This document shows positions 1 to 7,099 of a stretch of DNA of 23,724 nucleotides, piece after piece (position 1 is the first letter of the stretch; the number at the start of each line of letters is the position of its first letter). The translations under genes and the position numbers were made by a program. The stretch covers positions 1 through 23,724 of the forward strand of contig MGXQ01000073.1 in assembly GCA_001801405.1 (NCBI GenBank). Direction: 5' to 3'. Below the pieces are notes generated by a model that saw only the letters and a program-made list of their open reading frames with translations, did no database searches and was not told the DNA's origin. Source of the DNA: Gammaproteobacteria bacterium RIFCSPHIGHO2_02_FULL_42_13 (GTDB lineage: Bacteria > Pseudomonadota > Gammaproteobacteria > UBA12402).

Positions 1-28
1 AAAAAAGCTCCCCATAGTCGCTTTTTTC
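1..28 (-). terminator. Possible terminator after the tRNA pair
   Basis: On the minus strand, AAAAAAGC and GCTTTTTT can pair around an 11-nt loop, ending in six T. It lies downstream of tRNA-Gly. The stem is mostly A-T and the window edge cuts the context, so this is a weak call. Confidence 0.3.
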
Positions 29-94
29 TTTTCACCTCGCCCGCCTGAGCTATGTGGGCTTAGAGTCTGTCACAAAATAACCCACCCATGCTCT

Positions 95-168
95 TGGAGC
101 GGGTGATGGGAATCGAACCCACGCTATCAGCTTGGAAGGCTGAAGTTCTACCATTGAACTACACCCGC
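95..168 (-). tRNA. tRNA-Gly (anticodon TCC)
   Basis: The minus strand folds as a 74-nt cloverleaf with encoded CCA. The acceptor stem is GCGGGTG/CACCCGC with discriminator T, the D arm is GTTC-AATGGTA-GAAC, and the T loop contains GGTTCGATTCC. The anticodon loop CTTCCAA gives anticodon TCC, which reads GGA/GGG. It lies 27 bp downstream of tRNA-Tyr on the same strand and is probably co-transcribed with it. In many gammaproteobacteria Tyr-Gly-Thr tRNAs precede a tuf gene; no intact Thr tRNA follows in the 94 bases that remain here. Confidence 0.97.
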
Positions 169-195
169 ATTACCCTCCCCTCACCCCACCAACCT

Positions 196-281
196 TGGTG
201 GAGGGGGTAGGATTCGAACCTACGAAGGCGTAAGCCGTCAGATTTACAGTCTGATCCCTTTGGCCGCTCGGGAACCCCTCC
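196..281 (-). tRNA. tRNA-Tyr (anticodon GTA)
   Basis: This is an 86-nt class II tRNA with encoded CCA. The acceptor stem is GGAGGGG/CCCCTCC with discriminator A. The anticodon loop CTGTAAA gives GTA, a long variable arm follows, and the T arm is GTAGG-ATTCGAA-CCTAC. It is the first gene of the Tyr-Gly pair and sits just downstream of a well-formed promoter. Confidence 0.97.
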
Positions 282-301
282 AATAAAAAAATCGGCACAG
301 C

Positions 302-330
302 ATTCTGCGGTAATGGCGAATAGATGTCAA
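302..330 (-). promoter_or_regulatory. Sigma70 promoter for tRNA-Tyr/tRNA-Gly
   Basis: On the minus strand a perfect -35 TTGACA (325-330) is followed by a 17-nt spacer and a -10 CAGAAT (302-307, 4 of 6 consensus bases). The start would fall about 15 nt before the tRNA-Tyr 5' end, in a run that leads into a poly-T tract. This is the strongest promoter I can see in the window. Confidence 0.75.
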
Positions 331-391
331 CCGTCAATTGATAGATTCTAAAAAGGTTTTTATATCTTTCTACGAAAAAAGCTATTTTGAT

Positions 392-1126
392 CTAAATTTT
401 TGCATCTAAATTCAAAACAACAACGGCAGATGTCGAATATTCTGGCACAAGTTCCGCGCTCTCACTCAGTTTTACGCCAATTCGACCTGCATCCAATAAT
501 TTTACAATTTTTGACTGATCGGCCAAATTAGGACAGGCCGGATACCCAAATGAAAACCGTTCGCCGCGATATTTAGATTGAAAAAATTCTTCAGGCGATG
601 CGGGCTCTTCAGCCGCAAAACCCAGCTCAACACGAATATGCCGATGCATAAACTCCGCCATCGCTTCGGCCACCGCCGCAGCCAAGCCCTGCCAATAAAA
701 ATAGTCTTGATACTGATCTTGTGCCAACAACTCGTTCGAATAATCGATCACGCGCTGCCCCGCCGTCACCAATTGAAACGCCACCACATCGGACGTGGTT
801 TGAAAATATCGAGCCAACGAAGGTTTATCGCCTCGAACCGGAAACTCAAAGCGACAAATTTCTATTTTCGCATCGGAATAAACGATTAATTCATCGCCCA
901 CCGACTGACAGAGAAAATAACCATACACCGCTTTTGCGCCGATCAAATGTTTTTGTCTCTCTTCTAAAATCAAACGGCGCAATATCCCCTCAGAATCAGC
1001 GGTCGCACTGGCTTTAAATTTCCACAGCACATGAAACAAAAATTTTCGATTAATATACGACACGAGCGTTTCCAAAGAAACTTTTTCGATGATGCAGGTG
1101 CCAAAGAAAGGGGGATGTAAAAACAC
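392..1126 (-). CDS. Stand-alone MetH AdoMet-binding (reactivation) domain protein
   Basis: About 244 residues make up only the C-terminal activation domain of cobalamin-dependent methionine synthase. In MetH this domain binds SAM and, with reduced flavodoxin, re-methylates cob(II)alamin. The SAM-binding signature RGERFSFGYPACPNL lies near residues 187-200, and the closing PEYSTSAVVV matches the end of this domain. The N-terminal PPFFGT and YIN...LW motifs match the linker and first helix of the domain in fused MetH proteins, so the protein covers the whole domain. I chose GTG at 1126 because GGAGG lies 5 nt upstream; an in-frame TTG at 1138 is possible but lacks a ribosome binding site. It lies downstream of metF on the same strand, with a palindromic repeat between them. 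The metH gene at 2217-4745 lacks exactly this domain, so the two probably work together. Confidence 0.9.
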   Translation of the reverse strand: MFLHPPFFGTCIIEKVSLETLVSYINRKFLFHVLWKFKASATADSEGILRRLILEERQKHLIGAKAVYGYFLCQSVGDELIVYSDAKIEICRFEFPVRGDKPSLARYFQTTSDVVAFQLVTAGQRVIDYSNELLAQDQYQDYFYWQGLAAAVAEAMAEFMHRHIRVELGFAAEEPASPEEFFQSKYRGERFSFGYPACPNLADQSKIVKLLDAGRIGVKLSESAELVPEYSTSAVVVLNLDAKI

Positions 1127-1143
1127 AACAGCCTCCAAGCAAA

Positions 1144-1228
1144 CGTAGCCCGTATGGAGCGAAGCGGAATACGGGAATATTTATTCACCTTATTATCCCC
1201 GCATTTCGCTTCGCTCCATGCGGGCCAC
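1144..1228. repeat. Palindromic repeat family A, copy 1
   Basis: This is one of four similar elements, inverted relative to the others. Two arms, each an imperfect hairpin with GGAGCGAAGCG or CGCTTCGCTCC in the middle, flank a short AT-rich centre containing ATTATTC-like sequence. Outer ends read CGTAGCCCG and CGGGCCAC. The element overlaps the 3' end of metF and supplies its last codons. It may also act as a hairpin between metF and the next gene. Confidence 0.85.
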
Positions 1229-2059
1229 TCTCAGGCTCAGATTATTTATAATCTGCAACACGACATCCGATTGGTTAAGCGCATAAAAATGCAACTGTGC
1301 AATGCCTGCCGCAATAAATTTCTCACACATTCCTGTAATCACCCCAACCCCATAATCACAAATGGCTTTTTCATCATCACCAAAATCATGCACGCGCTTT
1401 CGCAACCATAACGGCAATTCTGCACCGCACATCTGGGCAAAATCATTCAATCGTTTCCAATTATAAATCGGCATAATTCCCGGCACAATGGGCACATCAA
1501 TCCCCAAGCGATCACAATCTTCTAGAAAATGAAAAAATGCGTCCGTGTTATAAAAAAACTGTGTTATCGCGCAATTGGCGCCTGCATCTATTTTGCGTTT
1601 TAGATTTTCTAAATCTGCCTGTGATGTTTTTGCTTCTGAATGAAATTCTGGATACGCCGCCACTTTTATATCAAAATGGTCGCCCGTTTCTTGACGCACA
1701 AATTTAACTAATTCATTGGCATGTGCAAAGTCACCTGTACTTTTCATATCCGATGGCAAATCGCCGCGCAACGCCATCAAATTTTTGATTTTTAAATCAG
1801 TGTATGTCGTCAATAATTGTTTAATACTCTCTCGCGTCGCATTAATGCATGTCACATGCGGCATGACAGGCACGTTACAATTTTGTGCTAATTGCGCAAC
1901 CGTTTTAACCGTTCCCGCCTGATCCGTGCCGGATGCGCCGCATGTCACTGAATAAAAAACAGGATGAAGCGATGAAAGTTTTTTTGCAACGTCCAAAAAT
2001 TTCTCCATACTCTTTGGCGGAAAAAACTCAATGCTCACTTTAACTTTTGATGCGTTCAT
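1193..2059 (-). CDS. metF: Methylenetetrahydrofolate reductase
   Basis: MetF reduces 5,10-methylene-THF to 5-methyl-THF with FAD and NAD(P)H, providing the methyl donor for MetH. The 288-residue protein is a single TIM-barrel domain. The N-terminal SIEFFPPKS carries the catalytic Glu (residue 11), FYSVTCGASG follows, and NLMALRGDLP carries the conserved Asp of the flavin site. The ATG start has AAAGG seven bases upstream. It is divergent from metH and upstream of the MetH activation-domain gene, so the three form one functional locus. The normal family end is around LSLR; the last 11 residues (VARMERSEMRG) are translated from repeat copy A1, which also supplies the TAA stop. Confidence 0.95.
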   Translation of the reverse strand: MNASKVKVSIEFFPPKSMEKFLDVAKKLSSLHPVFYSVTCGASGTDQAGTVKTVAQLAQNCNVPVMPHVTCINATRESIKQLLTTYTDLKIKNLMALRGDLPSDMKSTGDFAHANELVKFVRQETGDHFDIKVAAYPEFHSEAKTSQADLENLKRKIDAGANCAITQFFYNTDAFFHFLEDCDRLGIDVPIVPGIMPIYNWKRLNDFAQMCGAELPLWLRKRVHDFGDDEKAICDYGVGVITGMCEKFIAAGIAQLHFYALNQSDVVLQIINNLSLRVARMERSEMRG

Positions 2060-2109
2060 GGTACAACCTTTTCTTTTGCTATCTTCTGACCTCGGAGGTC
2101 AGTTTATAC

Positions 2110-2203
2110 TGTCATTTCGAGCGAAAGCGAGAAATCTCTGGGACACAGCGTGTTATTCATGAGATTTCTCCTCCACGCCGTTGGCGTGATCGTCGAAATG
2201 ACA
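2110..2203. repeat. 94-bp inverted-repeat element (family B) between metF and metH
   Basis: The ends are perfect 11-bp inverted repeats, TGTCATTTCGA (2110-2120) and TCGAAATGACA (2193-2203). A second inverted pair, GAGAAATCTC (2129-2138) and GAGATTTCTC (2161-2170), is nested inside, and CACGCCGTTGGCGTG adds a small hairpin. A 7-bp direct repeat GAGGTCA lies outside (2095-2101 and 2206-2212), but its left copy is 8 bp away from the element end. No coding capacity: a MITE-like or REP-like element. It fills most of the divergent metF/metH control region, and AGAGG just outside it serves as the metH ribosome binding site. Confidence 0.8.
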
Positions 2204-2216
2204 CAGAGGTCACATT

Positions 2217-4745
2217 ATGCCCCAAATACTCGATCAATTGAAACAAAAAGTGCTACTTTGTGACGGCGCCCACGGTACATTATTGCAACAACGCAAGTTT
2301 GACGTTAAAGCCGACTTTTTAGGCTTGGAAAATTGCTACGATATTTTGAACCAAACTCGACCTGACATTATCACTGACATTCATCGCGATTATTTGATGG
2401 CCGGTGCAGATTGCATCGAAACCGACACCTTTAGTGCGAACAAAATCGTCTTGGCCGACTTCAACATCGTCGACAAAGTCTATGAACTCAACCTGACCGC
2501 AGCAAAGCTTACTCGCAAAATCGCCGACGAATTTTCGACCGATCAAAACCCACGTTTTGTCATCGGCTCCATGGGCCCCGGCACAAAATTACCCAGCCTA
2601 GACCAAGTCACTTACGACGAGCTCGTTGATTCTTATGCCGAACAGGCGCGCGGACTGTTAGACGGACAAGTCGATTTGTTATTATTAGAAACCCATCAAG
2701 ATTTATTAACACTCAAAGCCGCCGTTTGGGGTTGTCATATCGCTAAACAAGAACGCCAATCGAACACCCCCATTTTTGCACAAGTAACACTCGAATCCAC
2801 CGGCACAACACTCGTCGGATCGGACATGCATTGCGTCATCACATCACTTTCCGCCCTACCGATTGACGGCATCGGCTTAAATTGTGGATTAGGCCCTGCC
2901 GAAATGAGCGAGCATGTTAAAAACTTAAGCGCACATTGGTCCGGATTTATTTCTGTGATGCCGAACGCCGGCTTACCGATTTTAGTTGACGGTCAAACGA
3001 CTTATCCCTTGCAACCCGAAGAATTTACGCGCTGGCAACAACGCTTTGTAAACGAATTCGGCGCAAATTTAATTGGCGGCTGTTGCGGCACCACGCCCAA
3101 ACATATCGCGGCATTACGCGTCATGCTAGATGGACGCAAAACACAACAACCGGTTGCACGTCATATAATTAGTGAGTCTGCAGTCAGCTCTCTATTTAAT
3201 TCCGTTACCTTGCGACAAGAAAATGCCGTCTTCGCCATTGGCGAAAGAGCGAATGCCAACGGATCAAAAAAATTCCGCGCACTGTTATGCGCAGAAGATT
3301 TTGATAGCATGGCCGCCATTGCAAAAGCACAAACAAAAGAAGGCGCATGCGCATTAGATATTTGCACCGCTTATGTGGGCCGCAATGAACAAGCCGACAT
3401 GACAAAATTTATTGCGCTGTTGCGCGGTCAAGTCACGTTGCCACTTGTCATTGACTCAACAAACGTCGAGGTTATTGCCAACAGTTTAAAATTACTCGGC
3501 GGAAAAAGTATTATCAATTCCATCAATTTCGAAGATGGCGAAGAAAAAGCATTGGCCATAATAAACTTAGCCAAACAATTTGGCGCGGCTGTCATTGGAC
3601 TCACCATCGACGAAAACGGCATGGCCAAAACATTGAGAGATAAAATAAAAATCGCCAAACGGTTATATGATTTTGCGGTCACCCAACATCAACTGCCCGC
3701 ATCCGATTTATTAATTGATCATCTCACCTTTACCATTTGCACCGGCACCGACGACGATCGCGAACATGCCATCACCACATTAGAGGCTATCAAACAGCTC
3801 TCGCAATTATTGCCTGAATGTCAGATTTTGCTGGGTCTCTCAAATGTTTCGTTTGGACTAACACCAGTCGCGCGCCGCGTCTTAAACTCCGTCGTTCTGC
3901 ATCACGCACAACAAAATGGATTAAACGCCGCCATCATGCACGCCAGCAAAATCATGCCGCTGCATAAAATTCCAGACGATCAATTACACGCCGCCGAAAA
4001 TTTAATTTTTAATCGACGGGAAGATAATGCCGACCCGCTATTACATTTCATTAATTTATTGAAAGGCCAAACCGATACCGATGTCAAAAAAACCGCGCTC
4101 ACAAAAATAGAAGACGTATTAAAACAACATATCATTGATGGAAACAAACAAAACTTAAAACAAGATTTAGATATTGCCTTAAAACAATATTCACCTGCCG
4201 ACGTCATCAATCAAATATTATTGGACGGCATGAAAACTGTCGGTGAATATTTTGGCGGCGGACAAATGCAATTGCCGTTCGTATTGCAGTCTGCCGAAAC
4301 GATGAAAGCCGCGGTTAAATATCTTGAGCCGCTCATGACCACACACACCGCTCAATCAAAAGGCACGATGGTGCTGGCAACGGTTAAAAGCGACGTACAC
4401 GACATCGGTAAAAATCTCGTTGACATTATTCTCTCAAACAATGGATACACTGTTATTAACATCGGCATCAAACAATCTGTGCAGCAAATTATTGATGCCG
4501 CCAAAAAACATAACGCCGATGTCATTGGCATGTCAGGGTTGCTGGTAAATTCCACGATCATCATGAAAGAAAATTTAGAAGAAATGCAACGCCAACAAAT
4601 TCACATCCCCGTAATCTTAGGCGGCGCCGCATTAACGCGCGACTACGTCGAAAAAGATTGCCAACAAGTGTTGGGCGATAAAAATAAAGTGTATTATGCG
4701 AAAGATGCGTTTGCCGGATTGCAGCTGATGGATGAAATTTTATAA
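2217..4745 (+). CDS. metH: Cobalamin-dependent methionine synthase lacking the activation domain
   Basis: The enzyme transfers the methyl group of 5-methyl-THF through cobalamin to homocysteine. Of its 842 residues, 1-310 form the homocysteine barrel with zinc ligands Cys223, Cys289 and Cys290 (GLNC, GGCCGTTP). Residues about 335-600 are the pterin-binding barrel, starting with FAIGERANANGS. The helical cap follows, then the Rossmann cobalamin domain with DVHDIGKN (His728 as the lower cobalt ligand), GMSGLLVNST and LGGAALTR. The protein stops right after the cobalamin domain, whereas the usual MetH continues for about 330 residues. The stand-alone protein at 392-1126 supplies what is missing. 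The homocysteine domain lacks several insertions of E. coli MetH and has a GSMGPGTKLPSL segment that I associate with cyanobacterial or actinobacterial forms. AGAGG lies 7 nt before ATG. No MetJ box or B12 riboswitch is visible upstream. Confidence 0.95.
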   Translation: MPQILDQLKQKVLLCDGAHGTLLQQRKFDVKADFLGLENCYDILNQTRPDIITDIHRDYLMAGADCIETDTFSANKIVLADFNIVDKVYELNLTAAKLTRKIADEFSTDQNPRFVIGSMGPGTKLPSLDQVTYDELVDSYAEQARGLLDGQVDLLLLETHQDLLTLKAAVWGCHIAKQERQSNTPIFAQVTLESTGTTLVGSDMHCVITSLSALPIDGIGLNCGLGPAEMSEHVKNLSAHWSGFISVMPNAGLPILVDGQTTYPLQPEEFTRWQQRFVNEFGANLIGGCCGTTPKHIAALRVMLDGRKTQQPVARHIISESAVSSLFNSVTLRQENAVFAIGERANANGSKKFRALLCAEDFDSMAAIAKAQTKEGACALDICTAYVGRNEQADMTKFIALLRGQVTLPLVIDSTNVEVIANSLKLLGGKSIINSINFEDGEEKALAIINLAKQFGAAVIGLTIDENGMAKTLRDKIKIAKRLYDFAVTQHQLPASDLLIDHLTFTICTGTDDDREHAITTLEAIKQLSQLLPECQILLGLSNVSFGLTPVARRVLNSVVLHHAQQNGLNAAIMHASKIMPLHKIPDDQLHAAENLIFNRREDNADPLLHFINLLKGQTDTDVKKTALTKIEDVLKQHIIDGNKQNLKQDLDIALKQYSPADVINQILLDGMKTVGEYFGGGQMQLPFVLQSAETMKAAVKYLEPLMTTHTAQSKGTMVLATVKSDVHDIGKNLVDIILSNNGYTVINIGIKQSVQQIIDAAKKHNADVIGMSGLLVNSTIIMKENLEEMQRQQIHIPVILGGAALTRDYVEKDCQQVLGDKNKVYYAKDAFAGLQLMDEIL

Positions 4746-4771
4746 TAATATTTTCCGGGTACCGCTCTCCG

Positions 4772-5449
4772 TCATTCTTTAGAAAATCCACCCCTATCAT
4801 AATGATAAATCAACGGCACGCCGGTCGGGATTTCTAAATCCACCACTTCATCAGACGAGAGATTATCTAAATACATCACGATCGAACGCAAACTATTTCC
4901 ATGCGCAACCACTAACATATTTTTATTGCCGGCTAACTGCGGCATAATCGTTTCTTTAAAAAATGGAATGGTTCGATCAGCGGTATCTTTTAAACATTCG
5001 CCTTTGGGCGGTCGCACATCGAAACTCCTTCGCCAAATATGCACTTGATCAGCACCATATTCATCAACCATTTCTTTTTTATTTTTGCCTTGCAACTCAC
5101 CATAATAACGTTCATTCAAATGCCAATCACGATGCACCGGAATAATTTTTGAATTCATTTTATCGCTATAAATTTTTGCCCATTTCTCACGTCTATCCGC
5201 TTCTTCGTCATGAATAATCACCGGCGTTTTTCCCGTATGCGTTTTAGATAAACAAATCATCGCGGTTGCCATCGCACGATCGAGCGTTGATACATAAATG
5301 ACAGAGAAATCAATATCCGCCAATTCTTCTCCCGCTTTCAACGCCTCCTGAATGCCTTGTTCCGACAAGGGAACATCGACCCACCCCGTAAACATATTTT
5401 CACGATTCCACATCGATTCGCCGTGGCGAAGCAACACTAATTGACCCAT
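4772..5449 (-). CDS. gpmA: 2,3-bisphosphoglycerate-dependent phosphoglycerate mutase
   Basis: This glycolytic enzyme interconverts 3- and 2-phosphoglycerate through a phosphohistidine. The N-terminal LVLLRHGES holds the catalytic His9, FTGWVDVPLS follows, LNERYYGELQGKNK carries the acid/base Glu, and AHGNSLR has the second His. At 225 residues it is shorter than the ~250 of E. coli GpmA, differing in the region before LNER and at the C-terminus. That layout recalls the short chlamydial form. AGAGG lies a few bases before the ATG. It converges with metH, with only 26 bp between the stops and no clear terminator. Confidence 0.95.
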   Translation of the reverse strand: MGQLVLLRHGESMWNRENMFTGWVDVPLSEQGIQEALKAGEELADIDFSVIYVSTLDRAMATAMICLSKTHTGKTPVIIHDEEADRREKWAKIYSDKMNSKIIPVHRDWHLNERYYGELQGKNKKEMVDEYGADQVHIWRRSFDVRPPKGECLKDTADRTIPFFKETIMPQLAGNKNMLVVAHGNSLRSIVMYLDNLSSDEVVDLEIPTGVPLIYHYDRGGFSKE

Positions 5450-5572
5450 ATTTTACCTCTTGATAAATCAACGAGTTGATTGAATTTTGATCCAGTATAA
5501 TCAACTTATTTACCTATTTCTACCTTTTCCTGGTAAAATGCCACATCGCTTAACTATAACGAGGACGATTAC

Positions 5573-7099
5573 ATGCCGCGATTTAAAAACATGCTGCTCA
5601 TTTATCCAGAATTTCCCAGTAACACATACTGGAGTTTTAAATACGCGCTTAAATTTATCAGCAGAAAAAGCGCCATACCACCATTGGGCTTAATCACCGT
5701 TGCCGCGCTCTTCCCCAAATCATACAACCTAAAAGTTGTCGATATGAATGTGGAATCATTAGACGAAAACGATATTAAAAACGCCGACGCTGTATTCATC
5801 TCCGCCATGTTGGTCCAAAAAAAATCATTTGATGAAGTCGTCGCTCTGTGCAACAAACATCATGTCCCTGTCATTGCGGGCGGCCCCCATGCCACCACCA
5901 GCCATCAAGACATCACGGGCGTTGACCATTTCTTTTTAGGCGAAGCAGAAGACATGTTCGAAAGTTTTTTGAATGATTTAGAAAACGGCACTGCAAAACA
6001 TATTTATCCAGCCAATCGACCGGATATCACACATACCACGACACCGCGATTTGATTTGCTCAAGCTCAAAAAATATGCATCGATGTCCGTACAATATTCA
6101 CGTGGCTGCCCCTTTAATTGTGAATTTTGTGATATCTGGAAAGTCTATGGCAGAAAAATACGCTTAAAACATCATGAAAGAATATTAATAGAACTCGACA
6201 CTCTTTATAAATTAGGCTGGCGCGACTCTATCTTTTTTGTCGATGACAATTTCGTCGGCTATAAACAAAAGGTCAAAGAAGACTTATTGCCCGCCTTAAT
6301 GCAGTGGCAAAAACAACACAAAAATATATATCGATTTTACACACAATCGTCACTCAATATTGCGGAAGATGATGCATTATTATCTGGCATGCGAAACGCA
6401 GGATTTAATTCTGTCTTTTTAGGCATTGAAACTCCCTCCGAACTTTCTTTAAAAGAAACTGGCAAGTTTCAAAACGTTAAAACCAATATGCTTACTGCCA
6501 TCCGTAAAATCCAAAAATACGGCATGGAAGTGATGGGCGGATTTATCATCGGCTTTGATAATGATGCCGAAGACATTTTCGACCGACAAATTAATTTTAT
6601 TCAAAAAGCGGGCATTCCAAAAGCGATGGTCGGCTTATTAAACGCACTGCCCGGCACCGATTTATATACACGACTCGTGAAAGAAAAAAGATTATTAAAT
6701 TTTTCTTTGAACGGCAGCAACACGCATCGATTGCAAACCAACTTTATGACCAAAATGAATCCCGAAAAACTCAGAATAGGTTATCGAAAAGTATTGGAAA
6801 CGTTATATGGTTATAATCTAAAAAATTATTTTAGTCGCTGCAATAAATTATTAGACAATATTCCCAAAACACATTTTTTTGCCCGCCGCGTGCGCTTTAA
6901 TGAATTTATGGCGCTCGTTAAATCACTGAGTTTTCAGCCGTTTACGCCCTATGGCTATCAATATGTGAAATTCTTAATACGAAACTTGATTAAAAACAGA
7001 AAGGTGTTTGCTGAAGTGGTCTGCATGAGCATCGAAGGGCATCATTTCTATAAGATCACCAAACAAGCGCTGAAACTGGGAACGATAAAATCATATTAA
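5573..7099 (+). CDS. B12-binding domain radical SAM protein (DUF4070-type)
   Basis: The 508-residue protein has a cobalamin-binding Rossmann domain at about 5-150 (IPPLGLITVAALFP, VIAGGPHATTS, FLGEAEDMF). A radical SAM barrel follows with the cluster motif Cys179-x3-Cys183-x2-Cys186 in SRGCPFNCEFCD. The GGFIIGFD and GLLNALPGTDLYTRL segments and the C-terminal region resemble DUF4070-type proteins, a group that includes the hopanoid methylase HpnP. The substrate cannot be read from sequence, and no hopanoid genes are in view. GAGGA precedes the ATG by 7-8 nt. Its TAA stop overlaps that of the convergent gene within a shared TTAA. Class III radical SAM methyltransferase is the most likely activity. 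Confidence 0.85.
   Translation: MPRFKNMLLIYPEFPSNTYWSFKYALKFISRKSAIPPLGLITVAALFPKSYNLKVVDMNVESLDENDIKNADAVFISAMLVQKKSFDEVVALCNKHHVPVIAGGPHATTSHQDITGVDHFFLGEAEDMFESFLNDLENGTAKHIYPANRPDITHTTTPRFDLLKLKKYASMSVQYSRGCPFNCEFCDIWKVYGRKIRLKHHERILIELDTLYKLGWRDSIFFVDDNFVGYKQKVKEDLLPALMQWQKQHKNIYRFYTQSSLNIAEDDALLSGMRNAGFNSVFLGIETPSELSLKETGKFQNVKTNMLTAIRKIQKYGMEVMGGFIIGFDNDAEDIFDRQINFIQKAGIPKAMVGLLNALPGTDLYTRLVKEKRLLNFSLNGSNTHRLQTNFMTKMNPEKLRIGYRKVLETLYGYNLKNYFSRCNKLLDNIPKTHFFARRVRFNEFMALVKSLSFQPFTPYGYQYVKFLIRNLIKNRKVFAEVVCMSIEGHHFYKITKQALKLGTIKSY

Noticed and set aside
970..1188. Frames reading through repeat copy A1 (minus strand 970-1188; plus strand 1154-1411)
   Set aside because: They overlap the activation-domain gene or metF in other frames and get their start from the palindromic repeat.
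2060..2216. B12 or SAM riboswitch, or MetJ box, upstream of metH or metF
   Set aside because: No B12-box, SAM-riboswitch core or AGACGTCT-like repeats are visible, and the space is mostly an inverted-repeat element.
2047..2241. 64-codon plus-strand frame across the metF/metH intergenic region
   Set aside because: It is the translation of the 94-bp inverted-repeat element and overlaps the metH start in another frame.
5476..5501. TTGATT and TATAAT as a promoter for the radical SAM gene
   Set aside because: The spacer is only 14 nt. The TATAAT may be real, but no good -35 is placed for it.
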